The translations under genes were made by a program, and so were the position numbers. 64,000 nucleotides of DNA, from contig JADDOH010010973.1 of NCBI GenBank assembly GCA_016648135.1, positions 46,214 through 110,213 of the forward strand, in the 5' to 3' direction. The DNA is from Agrypnia vestita. Taxonomy: Eukaryota; Arthropoda; Insecta; Trichoptera; Phryganeidae. This document shows, in pieces, positions 20,241-31,654 of this stretch. Position 1 is the first letter of the stretch. The number at the start of each line of letters is the position of its first letter. The notes beneath the pieces are model-generated. The model was not told where the DNA came from, made no database searches, and worked only from the letters and a program-made list of their open reading frames with translations.

Positions 20241-22044
20241 AAATAGAGTACAGATGTAGGCACTAGATACATGACCAGGTAAACTAGATTCTGGAAGATG
20301 GTCCCATTAGGAGATTTAATAATCGTCGATCATGAAAATATATGAATCTGGGTGAAGGATTAGTTGTGTATCAGAATAAAAATATGTGGCACTCTTTTCT
20401 CTCTACCTATCCCGATAAAAATATTTCGCTCAGGTGAGATTTTAAAGATGAATGTTATTTCTTTGGAAATAAATTGTCAGGTCTAATATATTGTCTAGAA
20501 ATGCTTATATAATATTTAAATGTACACATCGAACGCCGCTTGTTTCAAAACGTAATCATTGCATTTTGAATAATATTTTTTATAAAATAATACTTAGATA
20601 TCGGTGGTAGTATGGGAAAGATTTTTTTTTGTTTGAACATAATATTTAATCATAATTCATAACATGGCAAAAGAGCATCACGCTCCTGATAGTATATAAT
20701 TCATAAATATTTTTGAGAACTATGGCAAGGATCAATATTAAGGCAACAAAAATATAGGTACCTTTGCCGCACGGACACCAATAAAATCAATTTTGGAATA
20801 AATGCATTTATTAATATTAAAATAAATTTTCTTCTTCGTTTTATCCTCTATGAAAGTACTAGCGATTTTAAAACAGTGACCATATATTATGGCTTACTAC
20901 GTAGGAATGGTACGTTAGTAAAAAATTAAATATTTTTGATGTTTATGGCCTTAATTTTGTTGTTGGTAATGATTAATAATAAAAAAAACTAAAAAAGTAC
21001 GTTCGTGATGCCTTGTGGGTGAATAATCAAATTTTAATTAAGATAAATTATAGAAGTCTCACAGAGACGAAGCTATTTATATGAGGAACGTGTATTGAAG
21101 TGTTTTACATGATGGCTCAGGACTTACAATCTGTATGAGCTGGTTTATGTGAACTCTCTACACAATGCACCATTCATTAATGCCATCTTAAGAACATCCA
21201 CACATCAAAATTTTTAATGTTACCTATATATATTATGTTCCAAATTGAAACCTTTCATATATTTGGAGGGACTACGCAAGATACATCTGCAGACCTTCCC
21301 ATGAAAGTAGTATACATAGATTTCGCAGCTGATAATGATACCAATATATTTTTAATGCGTATTAATTATTAACCAATTTTTAGATTTTTGAAATTACTAC
21401 CAATGCATTGAAAACAATAATACCTATAATTAATATTCCTAATGTTTTATTTTACCAAAAGGTCGTTGATAATCTTGATAAGTATATATGATAATGACAT
21501 AAATTTGCAAACGTTTTATGATAATAACATGTACCAGATTAAACTTTATGTGGCTGAGAAATTAGAAACACTGTAAACTTAAAATTTAAAGTCGTTGTAA
21601 ATTACCAAGTTGAAAGTTCAAAAATTCGCGATTGTATCTCTGTGAGCCTTCTTGGCTCTCGACGATATTACTTGTACCTTGGTGCGCCAAAAGGAATTAA
21701 AGTTTAATTAGCCAAAGCACATAGAAGTAAACAAACACCTGGACAGCTCTTTACAACACAGTCTCATATAACTGTTCCCTAACCGAGCCGAGATCATACT
21801 GCAAGTAGTAATAATTGCTGGCAGCAAAAAGGCTATATTGTTGTTAATATAATAGTTTGAGAGTGAGTGTTGCCTCATTAAGTAATTAAGTATCGATCAA
21901 CTTACAATCACGTTCAATTAATAACACCTAACTCGTGACTACCAGGTATGTAAGTACCTACCGTATTTCTCACTGGGTTAAATTGTGATAATGTGTCGAT
22001 ACTTAGTAGCTACCTTAATTACCGATCAAAAGAATCCGAGTTTT
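20241..22044. other. AT-rich region without a gene
   Basis: No coding sequence recognised. A GC-richer patch around 21600-21800 holds no open frame of note. No terminal repeats spotted. Confidence 0.5.
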
Positions 22045-23390
22045 TTCATTTTATTTTATTTTATTTTATTTGGGAAACATACAGTACAAATTTAATTTTT
22101 TTTATATAATGTCAAAAAAATATTTGTGAATATGACCAGTAAAGTTTCCTCGAAGCTGGTAATAAAAAATAAAAAAACTAGATAAAAAACAACGATAAAG
22201 AATATGTGATAAATAATAAATATTTCAAAGATTTAAATTATGATAATGCATAAAATGGGAGGGGTGGGGAGAGGGAGGGAGTGGTATTCAATTAAAGAAG
22301 TATCATCTTCTTCAAATGTAGCAAATTTATTTTGTGGTAACATAATTATAATTAATATAAATTAACTTTGTTTAAACCACTTATTTATTGAAAAAAATCA
22401 ACATGTTTCGAAGCCAATGGCTTCTTCATGATGAAGAAGTTTAAACAAAGTTAATTTATATTAATTATAAAGAAGTATCAAATCAATAGTCATAAATGAG
22501 ATTACGGAGTTTCATTTTAAATAAACGCAAATTGTCAGTAAAAATGTCTAGATTATTTGTAGAATTTAACATATTGTATTTTGAGGTGCAACGAATTACA
22601 AAGCAGTTTTTTAAGTAGTTAGTCCTACCAAAGTTTGCGTAAAATAAATTATTTGAACGCGTTGAGTATGTAGGACAACTTAAACCTATTTGCTCTAATA
22701 AATAGGGCGAGTCAACCAAGTTATTCAAGATTTTATAAAGATAACACAGATCTTGTATGCATCTTCGATATGATAGAGGAGGGATTTTATGGTAACACTC
22801 GCTTTCTGTGTATGAGTTGAATTCTAAACGGGAACGGAAATTTAAAATATTGAAAAATTTGTGTTGGATATTTTCAAGTCGCTCACTGTATGTAGAATAA
22901 TGAGTGTTCCAGACTACTGATCCAAACTCCAGTTGACTGCGTACAAATAAAAAATATAAAGAGATTAATGTATACGTTGATTGAAATGGGTTTGACGTTC
23001 TGGCAATGAAACCAAGGAGTCGATATGCTTTAGCAATTACCGATTCCATATGTGGGATGAATGTTAATTTAGAATCTAAGATGACACCGAGATCCCTCAC
23101 CTGAGTGCAGATGTTGAGTTGCTTATTGTTGAGATGATAATTAAAGGATAAATTTTTTCTTTTTTTGGAGAATGAAATGATTTGACATTTATCGATAGGA
23201 AAAGTTGGTTATTTTTGCAGTACTTTAAGAGTCTATTAATGTCATCTTGAAGCAACAAACAATCAGTGGGAGACTTTATCTCTTTGTAAATTTTTGCATC
23301 ATCCGCGAACAAAGATAATTCATCATGCAGGAAACAATGCTTGATGTCATTGATGTAAATTAAAAATAAAATTGGGCCAAGTTGTAATCG
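22045..23390 (-). mobile_element. 5'-truncated Jockey/CR1-type LINE with (AAAAT)n tail
   Basis: Minus strand. Near 23385 the frame reads QLGPILFLIYINDIKH, then LSLFADDAKIYKE, which is the reverse transcriptase catalytic motif FADD. It continues through a frameshift near 23150 into 23100-22483, a 205-codon frame beginning RDLGVILDSKLTF with KAYRLLGFIAR and QLEFGSVVWN, the typical thumb and C-terminal region. The 3' UTR ends in an (AAAAT)n tail at 22070-22046. The copy is truncated at about 23390, before the first palm motifs. A Penelope-like remnant interrupts its 3' UTR at 22306-22468. One frameshift apart, it is fairly young. Confidence 0.88.
22306..22468 (-). mobile_element. Penelope-like pseudo-LTR insertion (type c) with target duplication
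   Basis: Flanked by the direct repeat aaagaagtatca (22294-22305 and 22469-22480) within the LINE 3' UTR. Read on the minus strand it holds an inverted pseudo-LTR fragment, then AAGAAGCCATTGGCTTCGAAA plus CATGTT, a hammerhead-like stem and GAAA box with palindromic CAUG. An AT-rich linker follows, then an ATG (22343) opening MLPQNKFATFEE before the right boundary. The CUGANGA box is damaged here (AUCAUGA). The same ORF start occurs in the remnants at 31655 and 41239, which supports a common coding ancestor. Confidence 0.65.
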
Positions 23391-23441
23391 TTAACGAAAT
23401 AAATGTAGTAAGAAAGAAAGATGTAGTGAGAAAAAAAAAAG

Positions 23442-23591
23442 AGTAGCTTGTTGGTCTTGTGGTTAGGAATCTCACTCCAGACCAGCAAGTTAGTCCTATT
23501 TCCATAGCACAAGCGTTAAGATTAATTTGAAAATAGTAAAAATATTAATGTGACACATATTCCGTGTCACATCTCTATTTAAAAAAAAAAA
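23442..23591 (+). mobile_element. tRNA-derived SINE with deleted B-box region
   Basis: Starts agtagcttgttggtcttgtg and continues into the family body, but the segment between the A box and 'ccagaccagcaagttagtcc' is shortened so that the B box is lost. Ends in A-rich tail at 23581-23591. It lies just beyond the 5' truncation of the LINE at 22045-23390. Confidence 0.85.
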
Positions 23592-24008
23592 GATTTGAAA
23601 TTGGGTGCATGCATAGAAGAATATTTTAATGAATCAAAATGATTACATTTGGGTCACATCCTTTTCAAGTACTATTACATCCAGATTGTTCAATTCATTC
23701 GTGTAAAATTTATTAATATATTTCTTTAATAAAAACAGTTTTACAGCTATTTTAAAATGAATTATTTGTATCAAATTTTGACAGCCAAACATTTTTTTTC
23801 TGGCCGCGGTAATGTGAAATCTGTAGATCCTAATTTAAAAAAAATATATATCTTGTTCTTGACACAAAACTATGCATTAAATTATATATATATATTGCTT
23901 TAAACAATATCTCTTTCTCGAAACGAAGCATTAAAAAAAATATTGTAAATATTATTGGTCAAAATTATTTAAAAATGTTCTCAGGTTTTCGCGGCTGTTT
24001 AAAATCTT

Positions 24009-24103
24009 CTGTGTGTAGTTTTATGGGATATTCTGCCATGTATACCTCTCTGGCCAGAGAGGTCAGATATATACGGCAGAATATACCAGAAAAATACACA
24101 CAG
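24009..24103. repeat. Fold-back palindrome, about 47-bp arms
   Basis: The segment ctgtgtgtag...tacacacag folds on a perfect central palindrome CCTCTCTGGCCAGAGAGG (24045-24062). The outer arms match with a few mismatches and small indels ('ggatattctgcc' against 'ggcagaatatac'). No coding. It could be a miniature inverted-repeat element or the product of a template switch. Confidence 0.75.
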
Positions 24104-24624
24104 ATAATTAGCTAAAGGTTTGTAAAGGTTGTCATCAGGCTCATGATATATTTACAGAAGCAATTGACCAATGCAAAGACGTAAAGACTTTATATATACG
24201 CTACGTGAAATATTTAGTGAAATAGTCTATATAAAACTGGAACATTTTTTTGGATAACTTGGAATACACTGGATTTCAATGGTGGTATCAAGTGATGGGT
24301 TACTCTTTGCAGAGCTTGCGGTCATGAATAAAGATAAAGTTAAAGAAGTAAAAGAAGAAAATAAGCAAAAAATTATCGGGTAATTAGATTAATAACTAAA
24401 GTCTTAATGTTATGGGTTGAAATGAAGGATTAATGTTTTGCTTAGAAACTTGCGAATTCAAGTACAATAAACAGTTGATATGGAACAAGTTGTTATTAGT
24501 TGTACAACGAGACTCTGAAACATACTGTCCTTAATCTTTTTATCCATGTACAGGCACCCTAATGTTTGCCACCAGTTTCTACAATTGCATTAACGATATC
24601 CACTTTTAGAATTTTTCATTGCAG

Positions 24625-24909
24625 AATACAATTCTATGCGGCATACGTGACCCCAATTGCTTAGAATATTTAGCACGCATTTTGTTTTTTAGATTAGAGC
24701 AATCGATCACAGTTTACCGTTTATTCTTGAGAGGTCGAAATCTTCTTCACGAATCTCCTAATGAGTCCAAAGGTGAAGAAAGCCGCTATGAAGTTATCAA
24801 TCTTCCAGCTTTTTCAATTGGAATAAACAATTATTCATTTCACAGATTCTCGCCTTCTTATTCTCATTGGTTAACTTGTAAAGAAATCAAATTTGTATTA
24901 ATCAAATGA
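24625..24909 (+). CDS. Speculative terminal exon or chance ORF
   Basis: A good acceptor-like 'aatttttcattgcag' ends at 24624 and is followed by an open frame of 94 codons to a TGA at 24907-24909, beginning NTILCGIRDPNCLEYLARIL. I recognise no family; an internal donor-like 'aaag|gtgaag' lies near 24772. Base composition is only slightly richer in GC than the flanks. It is listed because acceptor and frame coincide on the same strand as the block at 13729. Confidence 0.15.
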   Translation, partial: NTILCGIRDPNCLEYLARILFFRLEQSITVYRLFLRGRNLLHESPNESKGEESRYEVINLPAFSIGINNYSFHRFSPSYSHWLTCKEIKFVLIK

Positions 24910-26457
24910 AATATTATTCAAGCGCCATCAATTTTTTAAACTAAGCGAAGTTAGAAAACTCTCTATGGCGATTTCAGGTAATAAAAAATGACTATCGACA
25001 TTTATTTCCCTTTATCAATCTGTCTCAATAACTCAAATCTCTTCTTATAATTTCTATATCCAATTTAATACTATTTATATTTATATTGTCAATTCCATGA
25101 CTTTTTTCTGTGTCATCAACTTCATTTTTGTCTTAATTAAGTCGTTAGTGATAACTCAGCATCATTGAAATTCATTTCCATTTATCACTAATTTAATTAT
25201 TATCTCATTTCATACTTTGGAATTTTTATTTTTAAATAATAATTTAGGTGTTTTTAATAAAAAAAGTTTTAATTAGTGAGTAAATCCTAAAAATATGGGA
25301 ATAAATAGGATATACTGTTTAAAATCATCTTTTTATATAAATAAAAAGCATTATAAAATCAACAAAAAGCATAAAAATTTCTTGCTAATTTAAAACATTA
25401 TAATTTTATTAATATTGAACATGTTTTAATTATCTAAATATGGATTTTAGATAATGAAGTAAACTTTATACGTATAAAAAAAACATATTATGATTACATA
25501 TAAATATTTATTTAAAACTTTGTTCCGCCTAGGACACTAAAAACGATTTTTTGGCCGTGGTCTGTCGATTAATACTTATATTTTCTTAATTATTGTAAAT
25601 AATGTTCAGTTTATTACTTTTGTATAAGAACAAGGGTTTTTTCTAAGTTATTGTCTAAAAAAATTGCAGTCTAGAATATATATTCTTATATAAATGAGTA
25701 ATAAAAACCCACATTTTTGTAAAAAAAAAACGCCGAAATATGCATTTGCAGTGATTGTCCAGCCTTAAGGTTGGCTATTTGAAGCATACTTTTAATCTGG
25801 GGGTTAACTTTTTAAGATTATTTAGATGGATTAAGTAGGTACGGACTAGTAGTTAGATAATCATTTTTAAAAATCAGATTGCAAGATGAAATACAGCAGT
25901 AGCGGTCTGTAAATCATTCCAAACACGATTTAATAGTAATGTTTGCATAAATGTATACGTAAACTTACAAACGTTATCTCCTTATAAATACAGTATGATT
26001 AATTGTCTGGGCGATTGGGTACAAGAATGTACTTTTGAATGAGAGTGTGATAAATTTGATCAATTAAATATTCGCCAAGATCTTAGCAAAGATATTTTTC
26101 TAATCAATGATTTTTTTGTTGAATTATATATTATATCTTCTACGGAAATTTACAGTAACTTTTGAGCAATATATTTTGCTATGCCAAATATTTTTACACA
26201 TTTATGACCACAAATAAGTTTTAAATTTCCTAGTTATTTTCAAATTTGTGTAAGCATATACAGATCAGTCGTGTAAAACGTTAATTTTTTATTTGATTTG
26301 ACGGACGTGCACTATCCATTAATGTTAGATTAAATCCGAGTGATTAGTGAGAACGTGACGTCAAAACAGGAAATGTCTTCATTATCTTTATACATTTACA
26401 AATGTATACACATACATTGCTTCATAAAACTTACATGCACCTGTACCAAACTCTTTC
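24910..26457. other. AT-rich region without a gene
   Basis: No coding, RNA or repeat features recognised; many A and T runs. Confidence 0.5.
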
Positions 26458-26860
26458 CAACCGCACCTCGAATACGCATCTAGCATTTGGAATCCCTACT
26501 ATAATATAAATATTGAAAAACTTGAAAAACTACAAAGATAATACACAAGAACGCTTAGCTTTAGGTTACACATCCCGCAGCAGCACTATGCTTCATTGAA
26601 ATATTATAAGTCTAAAACACAGACGCAGAGCTCTTGTCATTTTCAACTTGTATAAGATCTGTCGAAACCAATTTATTTGTTCATCCCTATTATCACATAA
26701 AAACGTCCACGTCCCTGCAAGAGCCACTAGAACACAATGCCTCTTCTGCATTCCTGTTGCTCGTACCAACTTCGGATTACTCTCACCCGTAGTGGAAATG
26801 TGCCGAGCCTACTCTTCACCGATATCGACATTTATCATGTGTCTGTATACCACCTAATCA
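26458..26860 (+). mobile_element. LINE RT C-terminal fragment
   Basis: The plus-strand frame reads QPHLEYASSIWNPYYNINIE, then KLEKLQR, a stop, and YTRTLSFRLHIPQQHYASLK. This is the 'R..LEYASIVWNP' segment of CR1/Jockey-type reverse transcriptases. After a further stop and frameshift, 26648-26857 continues with the equivalent of 'NVHVPARATRT' and 'LFCIPVARTNFGLLSPV', the usual C-terminal region. Two stops and at least one frameshift; 5'-truncated. Confidence 0.8.
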
Positions 26861-26944
26861 CAAGTGAACATAATTCTGCGTCGCAGCTTTGAATTAATGC
26901 TTGATTAATAATTAAATATGATCATTGCTGCGATGCGAGGATAG

Positions 26945-27004
26945 ATTTATAAATATATATATATATATGTGTCTATATATTTATATTATATATATATATA
27001 TATA

Positions 27005-27042
<38 letters not shown>

Positions 27043-27060
27043 TATATATATATATTTGTT
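26945..27060. repeat. (TA)n microsatellite, imperfect
   Basis: About 115 bp of mostly TA dinucleotides with interruptions (tgtgtc, ctata, ttatat). Likely length-variable. Confidence 0.9.
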
Positions 27061-28068
27061 AGTATTCATGGAAGACCAACAGCACAACAAAGAAGCATAG
27101 AAAACATTGATATAATATAGATGGCCAATTACAGGTCTCCACATTTAGAAATATGTTAGTAATGATATTTATGAATTAAACTAAGGCATGTTAAGAATTA
27201 TATAACAAGAAAGAATAAAAAATTTAAACAAAGAAAAAGAGACTTAATTATTAGCAGAAAAACATAGGCATGTTGAAAATAATACAAAAAGAATGAACAA
27301 GAGAGAAAGAGATATAAATAAAGTTAGACTTACCTAAATATGTTATATTTGATATTGTTATTTAATTTATTATGTTTTATTCATTACTTATGTCTTATAT
27401 TTTAATTTATATATATTATTATTATGTATTACTTCAAAATTATTTTCATGTGAAATATGCTAGGATATAAGTTAATAAGTTCATTTATTTACACTCTCAC
27501 AAATACATCTATGAATTTCATTTTCTTATATCTGTTAATATTCTTAAACAAATAAATAAATATTGAAATAGCATCAAAACGTCTACAGCGTCAATATAAG
27601 GCGGCTCGAAGCTGGAAATACGTAAATGTAATAATTTGAAAGAGAAATGTGGAAAAGAGGATGGCTTGCTTACATACATTTTTACTGATTCCCATGCAAG
27701 TAGTATTTTAAAATTATACAAACGTTGCCGTTAAGGTGATTGTCATGCAAAGTGACCAAATTTCACAATTTTTTCTCATATGTCAACTATGTAAAAAGAG
27801 TTGAAAAAAATACACAGAAAATAAAATATTTTTTAAAAAAGTGTTTTAAAAACATGAATTGTGAGTAAACCAACTGACAAATTTTGCCGTAATTTTAATA
27901 AGTTTAGGATAATCCTTAACTTTGTAATATTATTGAAAAAAAAGACGAGGCCATTCAGCTATAAAAAGCCCACAAATTGGAGCAATTTTCTATATTTAAA
28001 AAAAAAGTTGGTTTGGTAATTTATCAATTGATTAAATAATTTGTTTGCGTCATTTCCGTATTTAAAAT

Positions 28069-28440
28069 AGGTGTATGGAACCAGATGAATTAATTTTAAA
28101 ATAATATATTTCCAAACATAGGTATATGGAACTAGATGAATTAATTTTAAAATAATATATTTCCAAACAAACATTTGATAAAAAACGCAAGACAAGACAC
28201 GAGAAATTAATCGCTTAATTATATGTAGTTATATTAAAGCGAGATATAAAATATTTAAAATAATATATTTCCAAACAAATAGGTATATGGAACCAGATGA
28301 ATTAATTTTAAAATAATATATTTCCAAACAAAAATTTGATAAAAATGCAAGACAAGAAACGAGAAACGAATCGCCTTAATTATATGTAGTTATATTTAAT
28401 CGTGATATAAAATATTTTTCTATGGTATTTTAAACATGCG
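28069..28440. repeat. Tandem duplication, 161-bp unit plus a 51-bp partial copy
   Basis: A leading partial copy starts at 28069, full units start at 28120 and 28281; each begins 'aggt(a/g)tatggaac(c/t)aga'. Units share 'caagacaag(a/c)(a/c)acgagaaa' and 'taattatatgtagttatat'. The (28195-27959) minus-strand frame with an internally repeated segment merely reads this duplication. Confidence 0.85.
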
Positions 28441-28561
28441 TAGTAAATTGCATATTTTTATATTTTAAATATTTTTGGTTTATCTCTAAATCAACGCCGT
28501 TTTGTAAATAGTAATCTTCCGTGCACTGATTCTCTATTTTCTATTAAAAGTTATCGTATTT

Positions 28562-28931
28562 TCATCGTTGTTTTATCGAAATCATTATTTTATTCCGCAT
28601 TATATATACGAAATCAAACTCCTTTTCATAAATCATTGTACTTGTATCGCCTATCGTAAATAACTCTTCAGATCCTCTGCACCAAGTCATATCTAACTTC
28701 TTAGGTGGTTGACCATTTCCCCATATATCACGCGCAGATAACCGCGATGTCAAATTCATCACCTGTTTTGTAGCTGGCGGGAGGATGTGCAGGGGGCCAT
28801 GCATCAACTGTATCGCTCCATCAGGTGCTGGCTGAGCAGCCGCAATAAAACGATGGATGTTATCCTGGAGATGAGACAGGTGGGATGTTCCGTTGGAGGC
28901 TGGATGAAGGCAGGGGTTTGAGGTGTTCTGT
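28562..28931 (-). CDS. Unrecognised 123-codon open frame, possible coding remnant
   Basis: The minus strand stays open from a TGA near 28932 to a stop at 28562. The first part (28931-28640) is clearly richer in GC than the flanks. It reads NTSNPCLHPASNGTSHLSHL, then QDNIHRFIAAAQPAPDGAIQ and later SARDIWGNGQPPKKLDMTW. I cannot assign a family. A donor-like 'aaacag|gtgatg' lies within it on this strand, whereas a strong donor-like 'gtcg|gtaagt' at 28945 lies on the opposite strand. The plus strand has a shorter open frame here, so strand is uncertain. It may be a host exon or an old transposon ORF. Confidence 0.3.
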
Positions 28932-28959
28932 CAGCCAGTCGGTAAGTTGAATAAGTTTA

Positions 28960-29884
28960 TTGTATAACCAACTTGCAGCGAGTGCAGTAAATGTATTATA
29001 TTATGCAATCATTTCAATAGTACACGAGAAGTCTCATGGTTCAGCGGTGGGGAACATTTTTGCATAAATGAGACAAAAAATGTAGCCAAATCTAAAAAAA
29101 TCAAACTAACAGCAAAATAAGAAATCAGAATTTGAATTTTTGATTAAAAGGCCCATTTAACTGGAAATAAAATCAATATGAAAAACGCATTATTCGATTT
29201 ATTCCATAATACCGTGCTTACAAAAACACTCCTCTTGATACAATCACTATTTTTTCTGGTCTAAACATTCATTTTCATTTTCTTATTTTCATATATTTTG
29301 GTAGTGGTATATAATTAAATTACATAAAATGGAAAAGTGCGAAGTTACGTAAAATAAAAAAATCTAAAATAAAAAATATAATTAAATTACAAAAAATAGA
29401 AAAGTGCGCTGATACATTCTCTATCTCACCAATAAAGAAATTCATTGCACAAGTGCTAGTAGTTTAAGCATATTGCATACTAAATAATGTATTTCCAAAT
29501 CATATTTCCTTTAGTGGCAGGAGCCGAGAATTCCTTGAAGAAAATGACGAAAACGAAGTTCTTAATTCAATTTTTGGAAAATTTGTTTAGTTTAAATGCA
29601 AATACGCGTTTAATAGGTTTACCATCTCTGGTTTAGATAGTAAATAATGATTTAAGTAATAAATACGATGCATTGCCTGGATATTTTGAATGGCGATATT
29701 AAATTAACAACATTTTATTATTTGACGCAAATTGACAATAGATTTGATGTGTATCGAGATTGCATCTGAACAACCCTTTTCAATTTTCTATATCTTCTCA
29801 TCTATATTTTCTTACGCAGTCATTTAAGCAATAATTTTTTTCGTTTCGGAAATATGGTTGCCTGTGTGGGGTTCATATTTATTT
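28960..29884. other. AT-rich region without a gene
   Basis: Contains a short duplication ('ataattaaattaca(t/a)aaaat(g/a)gaaaagtgcg' at about 29310 and 29377) but no recognisable coding or element ends. Confidence 0.5.
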
Positions 29885-30350
29885 GCAAATAAATTTCGCA
29901 AATGACCTTCTTACACTGCATGTTATGTTATTATGTACTTTTTCCTATACCTATCATATTACCTCGAGTATTTCGATTTCATTTTCCCTCGAGTATTTCG
30001 CAATACACGTTTTTCATGTGTTGTGTTGGTGTGATGTTATCGTGATCTTCACAAATAATCAAGACGATCTTCAAAACATAATGCAGACACTATAAAAAGT
30101 CGATAGCAGAGCGGAGTTAAAAATAAATACTTCATTTGCTTTATTATTTATTTGTTGCTATGACGATATGTTAATAGTCGTTCATGTTAATGGAACCCAG
30201 AATGAACAGGTGATAATAAAAACATCACTGGATGAACGCAATCATTCAGCGGTATCTAAGAAGGTTCAAGAGACGCCCATAGGGTATCTTAAATTAACTG
30301 GACTGACGAAATCATATTATTCTGCGGAACTCGTGGGTAGTAGCAAGTAG
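29885..30350 (+). mobile_element. Decayed RTE-like LINE, RT core remnant
   Basis: Fragments such as 'FTNNQDDLQNIMQTL', a stop, then 'KVDSRAELKI' (about 30050-30125) match the region just after the catalytic YADD box in RTE-like reverse transcriptases. 30168-30350 stays open but is poorly conserved. With the piece at 30890 it may form one element split by the inverted Penelope-like remnant, or two separate insertions. Confidence 0.45.
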
Positions 30351-30464
30351 AGGTTTCATCTCTAGGTGATGATGCTGTGTCTTTATAAAATAATAAAATT
30401 ATAATTATTTTAAATGTTCAAGTTTTTTGTTTGTAACATTGTGGAAATTCATTTTTAATATTAA

Positions 30465-30674
30465 AAAAAAAAATGAGGGTAAACAACACTGTTTTATTCC
30501 ACTATATTTATTTTGAATTGTTAGAACGTTTTCGGGATTTCTCCCATTGTCAATAACAATACTTCTTCTTGTAAACGTGTTGTTATTGACAATGGGAGAA
30601 ATCCCGAAAACGTTCTAACAATTCAAAATAAATATAGTGGAATAAAACAGTGTTGTTTACCCTCATTTTTTTAA
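30465..30674. mobile_element. Penelope-like inverted pseudo-LTR pair (type b)
   Basis: Two perfect complementary arms of about 93 bp (30467-30559 and 30580-30672) face each other across 20 bp. Each contains the type-b hammerhead-like core (30553-30524 minus and 30586-30615 plus). The right arm with the spacer is identical over 104 bp to 15443-15546. A short direct repeat aatatta flanks the unit (30457-30463 and 30677-30683), possibly a target duplication. No internal region remains. Inverted pseudo-LTR arrangements are known for Penelope-like elements. Confidence 0.65.
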
Positions 30675-30811
30675 AAAATATTATAATTATTTTGTTGAAT
30701 AAATCAAAACAGAGTAGAATTATACAACAATGAATAAATAATTAAACAAAAGAAAAAATATTAGGAACTAGAACATTTAAATATCTTCTCCACAAATTGT
30801 ATAATTTATTC

Positions 30812-30847
30812 GTACTCGCTTCGGCAGTACATATACTAAAATTGGAA
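30812..30847 (+). ncRNA. U6 snRNA 5' fragment (pseudogene)
   Basis: GTACTCGCTTCGGCAGTACA, then TATACTAAAATTGGAAC, matches the first 37 or so bases of insect U6 snRNA (5' stem-loop and the following conserved segment) with one apparent change (T to C at position 6). The match ends where U6 would continue with the GATACAGAG box, so the spliceosomal core is absent and it cannot function. There is no PSE and the nearest TATA-like run is too close. It lies 40 bp upstream of a truncated LINE reverse transcriptase piece, recalling U6-LINE chimeras made by template switching. Confidence 0.85.
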
Positions 30848-30883
30848 CTATAATTTATTATTATACTGTTTTCAGTTTCAAAC

Positions 30884-31310
30884 ATGATCATTTTAGCCGA
30901 GAAAATGAAGTGTCTTACAATATCTAGACAACCTCGAAAATTCGTCGTAGACAATAAACCTATAGAACAGGTTATGAAAATTAAGTACCTTGGGGTGGAG
31001 ATATCTAGCTATAGTGATCTGTATATGAAGTCAAAGAACAGACAAACAAAGCAGCTGTTATCTCTGGATGCTTTAAAGACAATGTATGTGGCAATAAGCA
31101 TATGTTAGTGGAAAGCCATGTCAATATACATAAACATGTATATGACATACGGTATCGAAGCAAGAGCCGACACGGCGAGAACTAAACACCTCCTCGGAAC
31201 TACCGAGATGAAGACCCTAAGGCCCATTGCGGGCAAGACCTTCAGAGACAGAGTACCCAATGCGGAAATCCGCAGGACCTGCGACGTACAAGACATTGTA
31301 AGATGATCTA
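30884..31310 (+). mobile_element. RTE-like LINE, RT C-terminal fragment
   Basis: Plus-strand frames 30884-31108 and 31118-31306 contain KMKCLTISRQPRKFVVDNKP, IEQVMKIKYLGVEIS, then YGIEARADTARTKHLL and MKTLRPIAGKTFRDRVPNAE. This is the insect non-LTR pattern 'K.KCL.IS..P', 'KYLG.EIS', 'RPDT..TK.LL.TTEMK.LR.IAGKT..DR'. A frameshift near 31110 and loss of the middle make it inactive. The 3' tail is not clear. Confidence 0.85.
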
Positions 31311-31654
31311 ACGAAAGAAGAAGAATAAGTTTTTAGTTGGATATATCAACCAATCAGCTCTCTGTGAGCGGTTATAACATTATACTGTGTTACAGATGTA
31401 ATGGTCTAATAATTCATAAAATATTTTTTTTATTTAACTGTTACATGTATAAGCAAGTTAACGATTATATTGTTATACGCAGTTTTAAACTAGCAATTTT
31501 TATTGATAAATTATTCATAATTTATTTTATTAAAATTGCTTTTGTCAAATAATTTTTTAATTTCTTAAATAATCAATGCAAGTGGTTTCAGCACAACGAT
31601 TAATTGAATTTAAATAAATAATATTAAGTAAAACAATTTTATCATTGATTTTTT

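Noticed and set aside
24130..24145. 'tcatcag' near 24132
   Set aside because: No GAAA box or stem-loop follows on the minus strand.
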